Assembly: GCA_963789275.1 (NCBI GenBank)
Contig: CAWBKF010000038.1
Coordinates: 1 to 64,000, forward strand
DNA: 64,000 bases
Direction of reading: 5' to 3'
Source of the DNA: DAHUYF01 sp963789275
GTDB lineage: Bacteria > Pseudomonadota > Alphaproteobacteria > ATCC43930 > CGMCC-115725
Shown here: positions 24,969 through 33,185 of the stretch, in pieces
How the letters are laid out: each line of letters begins with the position of its first letter
Numbering within the stretch: the first letter of the stretch is position 1
The notes under the pieces: generated by a model
Seen by the model: the letters and a program-made list of their open reading frames with translations, nothing else
Database searches by the model: none
Told to the model about the DNA's origin: nothing
Position numbers and translations under genes: made by a program

Positions 24969-25907
24969 ATGGCGACCGACCGCGACGACACCGACTTCGA
25001 GCCCCCGCACATCTCTTCCCCGACCGACCATGTCCTCGCCGAGCTTCAGCTCTACGGCCACCGCCCCTTCCAGGATGAGCCGGACCCGAGGCCGCTTCCC
25101 GAAGCCGACGCCGCCGGCGGAGCGGTAGCCGATATCTTCGACGCGCTCGTCTCGACGCTGAGCGACACGCGCCTCGAACCCGACCTCGAGGAATTGCTCT
25201 GGTCGACGGTCAATCTCTTCCACCGCGCCGCCGACCGGATCGGACGGGAACTTGACGACAATGAGCAGGCACAGCGGCGCAGCCAGAAGGAGCAGGACGG
25301 CTCGGAGATCCGCTCGGTCGACCTCGAGCGCCTCACCGCCGAGGGCATGACGCTGATCGAACGCCGCAACAGCATGGAATTCTTCCGTGACCAGGCCGCC
25401 GACCAGTTCGAGCGCCACACCGGCTCTGCCTGGCGGCCACGCTCCGGATCGATGGTCAACCATCGCACGCTGACCTCGGCCATGATCGACAGCCGAGACT
25501 TCCTCGTCGCCATGCGTCGGGCCGAGAACGAAGTGATCCTCCCCGCCGGTCCCAAGGTCGCCTTCACCGGCGGGCTCGACTTCAACGATCATCACCTAAT
25601 CTGGGACGCGCTCGACAAAGTTCACGCCAAGCATCCCGACATGGTGCTGGTCCACGGCGGGTCGCCGAAGGGCGCCGAGCGCATCGCCGCCCGCTGGGCC
25701 GATCACCGCAAGGTGCCGCAGATCGCCTTCAAGCCCGATTGGACGAAGCATGCCAAGGCAGCACCGTTCAAGCGCAACGATCAGATGCTCGAAATCCTCC
25801 CGATCGGGATCATGGTGTTCCCCGGCACGGGCATCCAGAGCAACCTGGCCGACAAGGCCAAGAAGCTCGGCATCCCGGTCTGGAAGTTCGGAAAGGGCGG
25901 CGCGTGA
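24969..25907 (+). CDS. DUF2493 domain protein (Rossmann-like, SLOG-related)
   Basis: A 312-aa protein. The N-terminal half is helical and acidic (LVSTLSDTRLEPDLEELLWS and onward). The C-terminal DUF2493 domain starts VAFTGGLDFNDHHLIWDALD, with a nucleotide-binding-like MVLVHGGSPKGAERIAARWA and NDQMLEILPIGIMVFPGTGI. Proteins with this domain are fixed members of the ArdC/ParB/helicase/DUF736 block on ICEs; the molecular function is unknown, though a ligand-binding Rossmann (SLOG-like) fold is likely. The ATG at 24969 is chosen because the upstream part of the frame is leader RNA, not coding. Confidence 0.85.
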   Translation: MATDRDDTDFEPPHISSPTDHVLAELQLYGHRPFQDEPDPRPLPEADAAGGAVADIFDALVSTLSDTRLEPDLEELLWSTVNLFHRAADRIGRELDDNEQAQRRSQKEQDGSEIRSVDLERLTAEGMTLIERRNSMEFFRDQAADQFERHTGSAWRPRSGSMVNHRTLTSAMIDSRDFLVAMRRAENEVILPAGPKVAFTGGLDFNDHHLIWDALDKVHAKHPDMVLVHGGSPKGAERIAARWADHRKVPQIAFKPDWTKHAKAAPFKRNDQMLEILPIGIMVFPGTGIQSNLADKAKKLGIPVWKFGKGGA

Positions 25908-26218
25908 GCGCCGCCGTACATCTACGAATCCGCAAACCCGCGCATCCGTAGTGGCGTATTTCCGCATCTTCGCAAAGCCGCGTTTCAGCCTAAATTGCCC
26001 GCCGGGACCGGTAAACTTCGCCACCACCAGAATTTCCGCAGTTCGCCAGAGATCGCCTCCGCAGATCGCGGCCGATCCGGCAATAACCACCCGTATCCAC
26101 CGAGATGCGCAGCCACTACCGGATTCCAAACTCAGGAGAGATCGGATATTGTGAGGGCCGCGCCGTGGTGGTGGAGGGAGGCGCACCCGTTCGACCTATT
26201 GTCACGGAGGTCTCCGCC
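25908..26218. other. Intergenic region with repeated TTTCCGCA-like motifs
   Basis: No gene is supported. The region contains ATCCGCAAACCCGC, GCGTATTTCCGCATCTTCGC (25954-25973) and AATTTCCGCAG, variants of one short motif. The 11-mer GCGTATTTCCG recurs at 32978-32988 upstream of a DUF2285 gene. It may be a binding-site cluster of the element. Confidence 0.4.
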
Positions 26219-26695
26219 ATGATTATTGTCGGCATCATCCTTAGCGTCTTCGGCATCGGCTTCTTCTGCTGGCTGCTGTTCACGCTCGCCGTCTACGCTC
26301 TCCCCTTCTTCGCGGGTCTGACCGTAGGCCTAGCCGCCTTTCGCAGCGACGCGGGCGTGATCGGCGCTATCATCATCGCCGTCCTCACCGGCGGCGCGAC
26401 CTTGGCGATCGGACAGATCGCCTTCGCGACGGTCCGATCGCCCCTCGTCCGCGCCGTGATCGGGCTCCTCTATGCCGTACCGGCCGCTATCGCTGGCTAT
26501 CATTCGACCCTTGGGCTCGCACATATCGGCGTGCCGTCCGAGGCTTGGCGCGAGGCATTCGCCGTCGTTGGCGCCATTCTTATCGGCGGCACGGCCTGGG
26601 CGCGCATGTCGCTGTTCGACCGTCTAAATCTCAGGCGCGGCGTTGCAGCGGGCTTGGCTTATACCCCCTTGACGGCCGCGACCAAGAACGGGTGA
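26219..26695 (+). CDS. Small inner-membrane protein
   Basis: A 158-aa protein with about five hydrophobic segments, starting MIIVGIILSVFGIGFFCWLL and continuing ALPFFAGLTVGLAAF, AIIIAVLTGGATLAIG and AVIGLLYAVPAAIAGY. The start at 26219 follows CACGGAGG. Conserved proteins of this kind sit between DUF2493 and DUF736 genes in related elements; function is unknown. No charged or catalytic residues stand out in the membrane segments. Confidence 0.75.
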   Translation: MIIVGIILSVFGIGFFCWLLFTLAVYALPFFAGLTVGLAAFRSDAGVIGAIIIAVLTGGATLAIGQIAFATVRSPLVRAVIGLLYAVPAAIAGYHSTLGLAHIGVPSEAWREAFAVVGAILIGGTAWARMSLFDRLNLRRGVAAGLAYTPLTAATKNG

Positions 26696-27234
26696 ACCCG
26701 CGCTTCATCGTCCCTCGGTTGGTATCGGTGCGATGAACGAGGAATCGCCTAGGTGACTTAGAACGCCGCGGCCCTGGTCGCAGCGCTCGGGGTTTGCTCG
26801 CCACCCACGGGCCGACAGATATACCTTCCCTCAGCAGCGCCGCCGTGGGCACGCATTGTCGGGTCGTGACGCCGTCCTTTCTGTCCGCCAGGGTTTCCCT
26901 TTCTTCGCCTGGAATGCCGGACCCCTTGAGCAGAGCTTCCGGTGTCAGCCACATCTTCTCCCGAGGATGCTGTTCGGCGCGCGGACCACACGGCCTCTCT
27001 TTGGCTTGATCTGGCCGGAGGACGGCTGCGCCTCGATCGCCTGAGCCGCAACGGCGTCGGATCGACTTTCTTCCCCTGGGCTTCGCCCATTCCTCGCGAG
27101 GCAAGAAAGTCTACCGCCGCCATCCTCCGCTGCGCTCCAGCCCGCGAGCGGGTGCGTCGTCGATCGCCTCCGGCCCGCCGATCGCCATCGAGGCCGCGGT
27201 GGTCGCGGGCTCGAAACCAGCAAGGAGAAGTGAC
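26696..27234. other. Long leader upstream of the DUF736 gene
   Basis: No protein gene is supported in 539 bases. The right half contains the type 2 structured leader (27066-27109) and TCCTCCGCTGCGCTCC. The left half shows no recognised feature. Confidence 0.55.
27066..27109 (+). promoter_or_regulatory. Structured leader type 2, copy B (DUF736 gene)
   Basis: CTTTCTT and AAGAAAG form a perfect 7-bp outer stem around hairpin TGGGC-TTC-GCCCA and palindrome CCTCGCGAGG. The hairpin sequence differs from copy A on both strands but stays paired. It ends 125 nt before the DUF736 ATG, nearly the same distance as copy A from its gene. Confidence 0.55.
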
Positions 27235-27558
27235 ATGGCTAACATCGGTTCCTTCAAGAAGTCCGGCAGCGAGTTCCTGGGCGAGATCGTCACCCTGAGC
27301 GTCCAGACCAAGGGTGTCCGCATCGTCCCCGAGACCAACCGGGCCAACGACAATGCCCCCAGCCATCGGGTCTATGTCGGCCGCGCCGAGATTGGGGCCG
27401 CCTGGTCGAAGCGCTCCAGCGAAGGCCGCGACTACCTCTCGGTCAAGCTGGACGATCCCTCCTTCAACGCGCCGATCTACGCCAACCTCTTCGACGACGA
27501 AGACGGCGAAGGCTACACCCTCATCTGGTCCCGCAGCCGCAAGCAGAACGTGGACTGA
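27235..27558 (+). CDS. DUF736 family protein
   Basis: A 107-aa protein with the family start MANIGSFKKSGSEFLGEIVT and end YTLIWSRSRKQNVD. DUF736 proteins are small, highly conserved markers of alphaproteobacterial conjugative elements; single-stranded DNA binding has been suggested but is not established. The ribosome site AAGGAGAAG precedes the ATG at 27235. High conservation and a long structured leader suggest heavy or controlled expression. Confidence 0.92.
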   Translation: MANIGSFKKSGSEFLGEIVTLSVQTKGVRIVPETNRANDNAPSHRVYVGRAEIGAAWSKRSSEGRDYLSVKLDDPSFNAPIYANLFDDEDGEGYTLIWSRSRKQNVD

Positions 27559-27574
27559 ACCCGGCTTCCCCACC

Positions 27575-27600
27575 GCCCCGCCCGGTCTCTCGGGCGGGGC
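27575..27600. terminator. Hairpin between the DUF736 and P450 genes
   Basis: GCCCCGCCCG and CGGGCGGGGC form a perfect 10-bp stem with a GTCTCT loop, extended by CCGCC/GGCGG-like flanks. It lies between convergent genes, so it can end transcription from both sides. There is no long T-run. Confidence 0.5.
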
Positions 27601-27621
27601 AGGCGGCGGCGGTGTGCCGCC

Positions 27622-29040
27622 TCAGCGCTTTTCGAGCCACATCCTCACGCCATGTCGCGGGCGTAGTGTAACCAACCCCTGAGGCTCCACCGGATGCCCC
27701 TTGAGAAGGCGCAGTCGATAAGCCTGAGCGATGGCGGCCAGAATCAACACGGTCTCAGTCATTGCGATGGTGGCGCCGATGCAAACACGGGGACCGGTGC
27801 TGAACGGCAGATAGGCGAAACGCGGCCTGCCGGCACTGCGTTCTTCCGAAAACCGGGTGGGTTCGAACCGCTCAGGATATTCCCAGAGCGCGGGATTGCG
27901 ATGTAAGACCCAGGGGACCACCCATACAATGGAATCTTTCGGAATGTGCTGGCCGCACACCTCGTCGTCCGCGACCGCTTGCCGCCAACTTAGCGTATGG
28001 ACCGGCGGGTAGAGCCGCAATCCTTCCTGAATAACCATACGGGTATAGGGAAGGTTTGGAATGTCTTCGAATGTCGGCGTGCGCCCTTGCAGCACCTTGT
28101 CCAATTCCTGATGCAGTCTTTTTTCCTCCGCCGGGTGCTGCGAGAGCAGATACCAGACCCACCCGAGCGCCGTTGCTGTGGTTTCATGTCCGGCCATCAT
28201 GATCGTGACGACCTGATCTCGCACTTGCCGTGCGGTCAGGCCGATGCCTGTCTCGCTGTCGCGCGCCGCAATCAGTCGCGCGAGAAGGTCCGCGCGACTG
28301 TTCTTCTGGGGATCATCGAGGCGCTCGGCGATCAGGCGATAGATCGCTTGGTCCAGATCTCGAACGATCCGCCGGCCTTGCTTCTCCTTGCGGCGTGCCC
28401 AAGCTCGATTAAGGACGGGAACGACACCCCAGAAACTGAATGTCATCTTGGTCTGGTATTCCGAGGAGCTTCGTTCTATCACTTCGGCCATATTCGTACT
28501 ATCTGACGCAAACATCGCACGCGAGATAATTTCCAGCGTCAGCGCGCCCATGGTCTTATCGACGTCGACAACAGCGCCGTGCGGAAGAGCAGCCCACCGC
28601 GTCAGCAGAGCCTGGGTTGCGTCGGTCATTATCGACGCATAGCCTTGTACGCTCCGATTGTCGAAGACCGGCGCGATAAGCTTGCGAAGATTACGCCATG
28701 TCTCGCCGTCGCTGGTGACGAGACCAACGCCGAGGGCCGGCCCTAGAACGGGCCGCAAGATATCAGCCTTCAGGTAGTTGGATGCATTATCCGAAAGAAC
28801 GCGTTTGATGCCGTCTGGGTCATTGATGATGAAGCTGCGAAACCACAAGAATTTGCGCTCGACGATTCGGTCTCTGAAGAGGCCTTCGTGGAGGCCCGCG
28901 ATAAAATTATCCCGGCTGACGCGCAGAAACTTGAAAAAGGGGAGCGGACGCTTTGGCACGACTGGGCCGGCGAGTTCGGGGCAACCCTCCGTCTCTATCC
29001 CCGCCGCATCTCTCTCTTGATCGACCAGCTGAACTGACAT
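27622..29040 (-). CDS. Cytochrome P450
   Basis: A 472-aa soluble P450. Family motifs are complete: I-helix MMAGHETTATALGWVW, K-helix ExxR in QEGLRLYPPVHTLSWRQ, and the heme loop FSTGPRVCIGATIAM with the axial Cys (FxxGxRxCxG). It sits in the cargo slot of the element downstream of an HpnE-like gene in the same orientation. Typical activity is monooxygenation with electrons from a ferredoxin or reductase; neither partner is encoded nearby. The substrate is unknown; the neighbour suggests an isoprenoid or triterpenoid, but this is inference. Confidence 0.93.
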   Translation of the reverse strand: MSVQLVDQERDAAGIETEGCPELAGPVVPKRPLPFFKFLRVSRDNFIAGLHEGLFRDRIVERKFLWFRSFIINDPDGIKRVLSDNASNYLKADILRPVLGPALGVGLVTSDGETWRNLRKLIAPVFDNRSVQGYASIMTDATQALLTRWAALPHGAVVDVDKTMGALTLEIISRAMFASDSTNMAEVIERSSSEYQTKMTFSFWGVVPVLNRAWARRKEKQGRRIVRDLDQAIYRLIAERLDDPQKNSRADLLARLIAARDSETGIGLTARQVRDQVVTIMMAGHETTATALGWVWYLLSQHPAEEKRLHQELDKVLQGRTPTFEDIPNLPYTRMVIQEGLRLYPPVHTLSWRQAVADDEVCGQHIPKDSIVWVVPWVLHRNPALWEYPERFEPTRFSEERSAGRPRFAYLPFSTGPRVCIGATIAMTETVLILAAIAQAYRLRLLKGHPVEPQGLVTLRPRHGVRMWLEKR

Positions 29041-29302
29041 TCCTGATCCTCTCCATGCGAGTGAGAATTATCAGAGTCGCTTCCTCTCCATGGTCCCCGA
29101 GCTGCTTCTTTACCGCGCACGACGCCTCCTCCTGACCGCTCAGGAGTGGCGACGACGCCCGCTAAGGCGATACCAAGATGTCAAACCCGACAAGAATCTG
29201 TGTCGGAGGCGCGCTTAAGAATTGTCACGCCGATGATCGGCGGATTCTCTCTGCTGGCAAGTCGTTTGCTCTTCGCTCGCCTGTCATTTCGCGATTGGCC
29301 CG
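29041..29302. other. Spacer between P450 and HpnE-like genes
   Basis: No gene is seen. The region is long enough to hold a separate promoter for the P450 gene. No clear promoter or operator is recognisable. Confidence 0.4.
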
Positions 29303-30571
29303 TTAGTGGGACATGCTCGCCGCGCCCAATAGATGACTCGCTGCAGCGAAGCCGGAACGAATTGCTCCCTCGATCGTCGCCGGCAACCCGGTATCAGTCC
29401 AATCTCCTGCCAATGCTAAATTTTCCCACCGGGTACCCGTCTTCGGCCGGCGGGCGAGCTGCGCCGGCGTGGCGGCAAAAGTCGCGCGCCTCTCTTTGAC
29501 GATCTGCCATGCAGGCAACGGCGCATCTGAAAGATCGTAAGCACGCCGCACCTCCGGCCAAAGGAGCTGGGCGAGGTCCTTAGCGGGCATGGCGACAAGC
29601 TGGTCCGCTGCGCTAATGGTCACTGATAAGACCTCCCGCTTGCGAAACACCCATTGCGCAGCTCCACCGATGAGACCGATGAAAAGCGGCGTGTCGTCCG
29701 GCGCCGTGACGCGGAAATGGGCGTTCACGATCGGACGGAAGGCGTCCGGCGTGGGAAGATCCGGGAACACGCGAGCGGCAACCGGTGCCGGCACGGCGAT
29801 AATTGCTGCCGCGTCGGCATCAAGCACTTCGTCGCCTCCATCAAAGATAAGCTTGGAGATGCGCTGGCCGCCAGTGTCGACCGCACGCAATCGCGACCCC
29901 AAGCGCAACTCTCCACCCATCGCGCGTAAACGATCGACAGCAGGATCGATCAGGCTTTCCGACAGGCCGTCGTTTGGTGCGAGGGGACGGCAGGCGGCTC
30001 CTCCCCTCCCGAACGTTTCGCGCAAGACCTGCACGAGGGGCGCCGCAGATGCCTCTTCGACATCCGTATTGAGCGCGGATACGGCCAAGGGCGACCACAG
30101 CCGTTGGAAAATCAACGTGTCTCGGTCGAGAACTGCGGTCAAGGTGTCTTCGGGACGCGCCCAGGCAAGGCGCAGCCCGCGCAGGTAATCCCAAGCGCTC
30201 GTGCCAGGGACGCGGCGGCTCTCGCGAAAAATCCACCAGGGCACTCTTCCGAGATTGGGCCGGACCGCCCAGCGCTCGCCGCTGCTGAGATTGAGAAAGT
30301 CGAATTTTGCCTCGGCCGGACCCGTAACGGTCGCCGTGGCCTCAATCTCGCGCAGATAAGCCATGACGGCCGTGTTTCCGGCCGTCACCATATGGTTGCC
30401 ATTGTCGATGCGGCAGCCCAGCGTTTCATCGAAATAGGAGCGACATCGCCCCCCGGCGTGGGGCGCTGCTTCGTGCACCACGACGCTGAGCCCCGCTTTG
30501 GCGAGTTGGAGCGACGCTGCAAGACCGGCTAGACCGGCACCGACAACATGAACTCGTCTTAGCTCACTCAC
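29303..30571 (-). CDS. hpnE: HpnE-like hydroxysqualene dehydroxylase / FAD amine-oxidase-fold oxidoreductase
   Basis: A 422-aa FAD protein. The N-terminal dinucleotide-binding motif is VHVVGAGLAGLAASLQLAKA with the downstream GGRCRSYFDETLGCRIDNGN. The C-terminal FAD signature is NLALAGDWTDTGLPATIEGA. The middle (SPLAVSALNTDVEEASAAPL) matches HpnE, which reduces hydroxysqualene to squalene with HpnC and HpnD in hopanoid synthesis. HpnC/D are not here, so this may be an accessory copy or act on another polyprenoid with the P450; carotenoid-desaturase relatives share the fold. Confidence 0.82.
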   Translation of the reverse strand: MSELRRVHVVGAGLAGLAASLQLAKAGLSVVVHEAAPHAGGRCRSYFDETLGCRIDNGNHMVTAGNTAVMAYLREIEATATVTGPAEAKFDFLNLSSGERWAVRPNLGRVPWWIFRESRRVPGTSAWDYLRGLRLAWARPEDTLTAVLDRDTLIFQRLWSPLAVSALNTDVEEASAAPLVQVLRETFGRGGAACRPLAPNDGLSESLIDPAVDRLRAMGGELRLGSRLRAVDTGGQRISKLIFDGGDEVLDADAAAIIAVPAPVAARVFPDLPTPDAFRPIVNAHFRVTAPDDTPLFIGLIGGAAQWVFRKREVLSVTISAADQLVAMPAKDLAQLLWPEVRRAYDLSDAPLPAWQIVKERRATFAATPAQLARRPKTGTRWENLALAGDWTDTGLPATIEGAIRSGFAAASHLLGAASMSH

Positions 30572-30880
30572 GGTTGCCCACGCCCGTGCGAGTCATCGAC
30601 ATCTCGCCACGCGCACGGGCGCACCGGCGTATCTTTGCAGCCCGCTCGCGGTTCGGCAGCGGCGCTGCGCAGGGCATCAGGCGACCGATCCGCCATCCTA
30701 ATCGTAACCGCTGAAGCGCCCCCGGTTAGTCGCGATTCCTGAGCCTTTCGAAGACGAGGGACACGGAGCGATCGGTTCATGCAAGCTGCTTTCGATGTTC
30801 CAAGGTGCGACACGAGGGGTTGTATTTGCGGCTGCGAGCCAGCGCAAGTTCCCCTCGACGTCGTGCACACTCAGCAAGCT
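30572..30880. other. Intergenic region between AraC and HpnE-like genes
   Basis: No gene is supported in this 309-bp stretch. It probably holds the promoter of the hpnE-like gene and the target of the AraC regulator. No clear repeat is visible. Confidence 0.4.
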
Positions 30881-31795
30881 TCAAATCTGCGATCGGCGGA
30901 AGCGGGCAGGCGTGATGCCTGTCACCCGGCGAAAATTGATGGTGAGATGGCTTTGACTCGAAAACCCTACCGCATGCGCAATCTCTGCAATCGGGGTTTG
31001 GGCGTCGCGTAGCAGCTCGCGGGCGCGATGAATCCGTTTCTCGATGACATAGCGGTGAGGCGGCCTGCCGGTCACGGCCTTGAACGCTTGGCCGAAGTGA
31101 TGGGGGCTGAGCCCGGTAATCCGCGCAAGTTCAGCGAGGCTTAGTTCGGCGCTCAGATGGGCGTCGATGTACTCGATCACGCGCCGCAGCTGGGCCGATG
31201 CGAGTCCCCCCTTATGCAAGCTTGACCGCTTATTCGCCAATCCGTAGCTGCGCAGCAGGTGCACGGCGAGCGCGGCGCCGAGTCCTTCGACGTAGAGCCG
31301 TCCGCCCGCACCGCCCTGGTTCAGCTCGAGCTGACCGAGAGCGCCTATGCGCCGCAGCACCGGATCTTCCACACCGATCGACGTCCGGAGAGCATAGTCG
31401 GCTACCCCGTCGAATGTGCTTTGGCAGGTCTCGGTGACGAAGGCTTCGTCCATCGCGAAGGCGAAGAACGACGGCGAAGCATTGCAACGTACCCACAAGG
31501 GAAGCCGCCCATCACCAACATGAGCCTGACCTCGTGACATGGCACTCGACTGCAGGCGATCGCTCTCCGGCGACCGCCACTCCATGTGAAAGGGTGCGCC
31601 GTCATAGATGCCGACCGTCACCTGAGATGCGCCGACATGCACGCCGTCATTCGGCTTGAAAAGGCAGTCAGCGAGCGTGACGCTCCCGAGCCTTAGCTGG
31701 CTTCCGAAGCCGAGCCCATGAGGTTGGGATGAAGAGGCCAACGCGAAGTCGATAGTGAGATCGCCTCGGCCCGCTTGGTGCTCTAACGAGTTCAT
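30881..31795 (-). CDS. AraC-family transcriptional regulator
   Basis: A 304-aa regulator. The C-terminal domain has both AraC helix-turn-helices: LSLAELARITGLSPHHFGQA and, 50 residues on, IAEIAHAVGFSSQSHLTINF, followed by GITPARFRR. The N-terminal 190 residues form a cupin-like effector domain that is not specific enough to predict a ligand. The ATG at 31795 (MNSLEHQAG) is preferred; a longer frame exists. Oriented with and upstream of hpnE-like and P450 genes, it likely controls them. Confidence 0.87.
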   Translation of the reverse strand: MNSLEHQAGRGDLTIDFALASSSQPHGLGFGSQLRLGSVTLADCLFKPNDGVHVGASQVTVGIYDGAPFHMEWRSPESDRLQSSAMSRGQAHVGDGRLPLWVRCNASPSFFAFAMDEAFVTETCQSTFDGVADYALRTSIGVEDPVLRRIGALGQLELNQGGAGGRLYVEGLGAALAVHLLRSYGLANKRSSLHKGGLASAQLRRVIEYIDAHLSAELSLAELARITGLSPHHFGQAFKAVTGRPPHRYVIEKRIHRARELLRDAQTPIAEIAHAVGFSSQSHLTINFRRVTGITPARFRRSQI

Positions 31796-32242
31796 TGCTT
31801 GCGGTCTCCGTTTGGAGTTTGTGGAAACGGGCACTCTCAACGACGGGACCGCCAAGCTCCGTTCTGCATGCCCCGGCAGGAGCGCAAATCATCAATGCGA
31901 TGGCCGTGACGCGGTGGGGCAAAACTGTGAGCTGTCACGTGCACAGAAGACGCGGTATGACTTTCTGTCGCAAGAAACTCATCGGTGCAGAAGTTTCTCG
32001 GTATTTCTTGATAAAATTCGGGCTTTCGCGACAGACTGGCCCGAAATACACAAATGTTTGTGATCCATTTTTCGAGATCCCAAGCTGTGCTCTCGGATCA
32101 TGTCCACGACATTTTCGGCCAAGCGTCCTCTGCCGACTTGATCGAACGGCTCCAACTCGTCGGCATGTCGCCTCTTGGGGACCTCTTGGGGGGCCGCCCG
32201 CGAGCGGAATAAGCACAGGAAACTTGAAACTTACTGTCGAAT
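31796..32242. other. Region between the cargo and the second XRE gene
   Basis: No gene is supported. It marks the boundary between the cargo (P450, HpnE, AraC) and the regulatory/transfer part. A somewhat AT-richer stretch at 31960-32060 may be a remnant of the insertion. Confidence 0.35.
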
Positions 32243-32273
32243 ACCTAGTATATTAGGTGGCAGTATATTAGGT
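32243..32273. promoter_or_regulatory. Repeat operator upstream of the XRE gene
   Basis: ACCTAGTATATTAGGT is a palindrome (ACCTA/TAGGT around GTATAT), and AGTATATTAGGT occurs twice, at 32247-32258 and 32262-32273, 15 bp apart. It lies 20-50 bp before the XRE start, as expected of an autoregulatory site; the AT-rich core may also serve as the -10 region. Confidence 0.55.
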
Positions 32274-32292
32274 ACTGCGGCTGCTTCTCCGT

Positions 32293-32505
32293 ATGACATT
32301 ACGGGAAGTGGTCGCAAAGAATCTTCGCAGGGCGCGGCAAGCCAAGGGGCTGTCGCAGGAGGAGCTTGCCGACCGTGCGGGCATCAATCGCAACTATGTC
32401 GGGATGCTGGAGCGTGAGGAACACGCAGCGACAGTGGACATGCTCGAAAAGCTCGCCGACGTGCTCGAGATCGACCCCATCGAGTTCCTGGATCGGACGA
32501 AATGA
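32293..32505 (+). CDS. Small XRE-family regulator
   Basis: A 70-aa protein that is almost entirely a helix-turn-helix domain: NLRRARQAKGLSQEELADRA, then GINRNYVGMLEREEHAATVD and the capping helix MLEKLADVLEIDPIEFLDR. Such short XRE proteins head the transfer region in many alphaproteobacterial ICEs. The repeat operator just upstream suggests self-repression and control of downstream genes. Confidence 0.88.
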   Translation: MTLREVVAKNLRRARQAKGLSQEELADRAGINRNYVGMLEREEHAATVDMLEKLADVLEIDPIEFLDRTK

Positions 32506-32637
32506 ACGGGTTGCTCCGGTCGTCAGGCCGCATGCCCGCTCGATCAGGTTCCAACTCGCGATTTTCTGCGCCGTTGATCGCTGTTTCAGACAACGCACCG
32601 GTGGCATCGATGGCACGACCCACAGTTGAGGCACGTC

Positions 32638-32913
32638 ATGTCTGAGCGCCAGACACATCCATTCATCACCGATACTGCGCCAATCGAGAATCAGTTGACG
32701 GATTACGACCGCGCCCATTTGACGACTTATCTGCGGCTGCTCGACGCGGCCAAGGAAGGAGCACCGTGGACAGAAGTCGCACGCATCGTGCTCGGCATCG
32801 ATCCGGCCGGGGAGCCCGACCGGGCCAAGAGAGTCTATGACAGCCATCTCGCTCGTGCCCGATGGATGACCGATCACGGTTATCGCGACCTCCTGCGCGG
32901 CGCCGCTCGCTGA
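32638..32913 (+). CDS. DUF2285-type small DNA-binding protein
   Basis: A 91-aa protein: DYDRAHLTTYLRLLDAAKEG, then WTEVARIVLGIDPAGEPDRA and HLARARWMTDHGYRDLLRG. The pattern of a WxxVAxxxLGID helix-turn-helix and a C-terminal GYRDLL is that of the DUF2285 family found on ICEs. The start at 32638 follows GAGG; an upstream ATG at 32626 is possible. In ICEMlSym R7A, DUF2285 proteins act in activation of excision and transfer, so a similar role is likely. Confidence 0.75.
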   Translation: MSERQTHPFITDTAPIENQLTDYDRAHLTTYLRLLDAAKEGAPWTEVARIVLGIDPAGEPDRAKRVYDSHLARARWMTDHGYRDLLRGAAR

Positions 32914-33185
32914 ACAAATTTTGCGAGCGCCGCGAACCCGGCGATCTGCTTTCGTGCTCTTGTCCGAACACGTAAACGCGTATTTCCGTCTTTCCGGTTG
33001 GCAGGTTTTCTCCATTTCCTGATATGCCAGGGCGTTTGCGACAGACGCCCCAGCATGGCGCGCGCCAATATTGCAAACGTCTTCGGCAGCGTGTTGAGAG
33101 AGAACGCTGCGGCGACCACGGGAATATCGCTGTTCAATTGACCAGTTCGAGGCGAGAGCGCGCAAACCCACCACAAGAGAACCTC

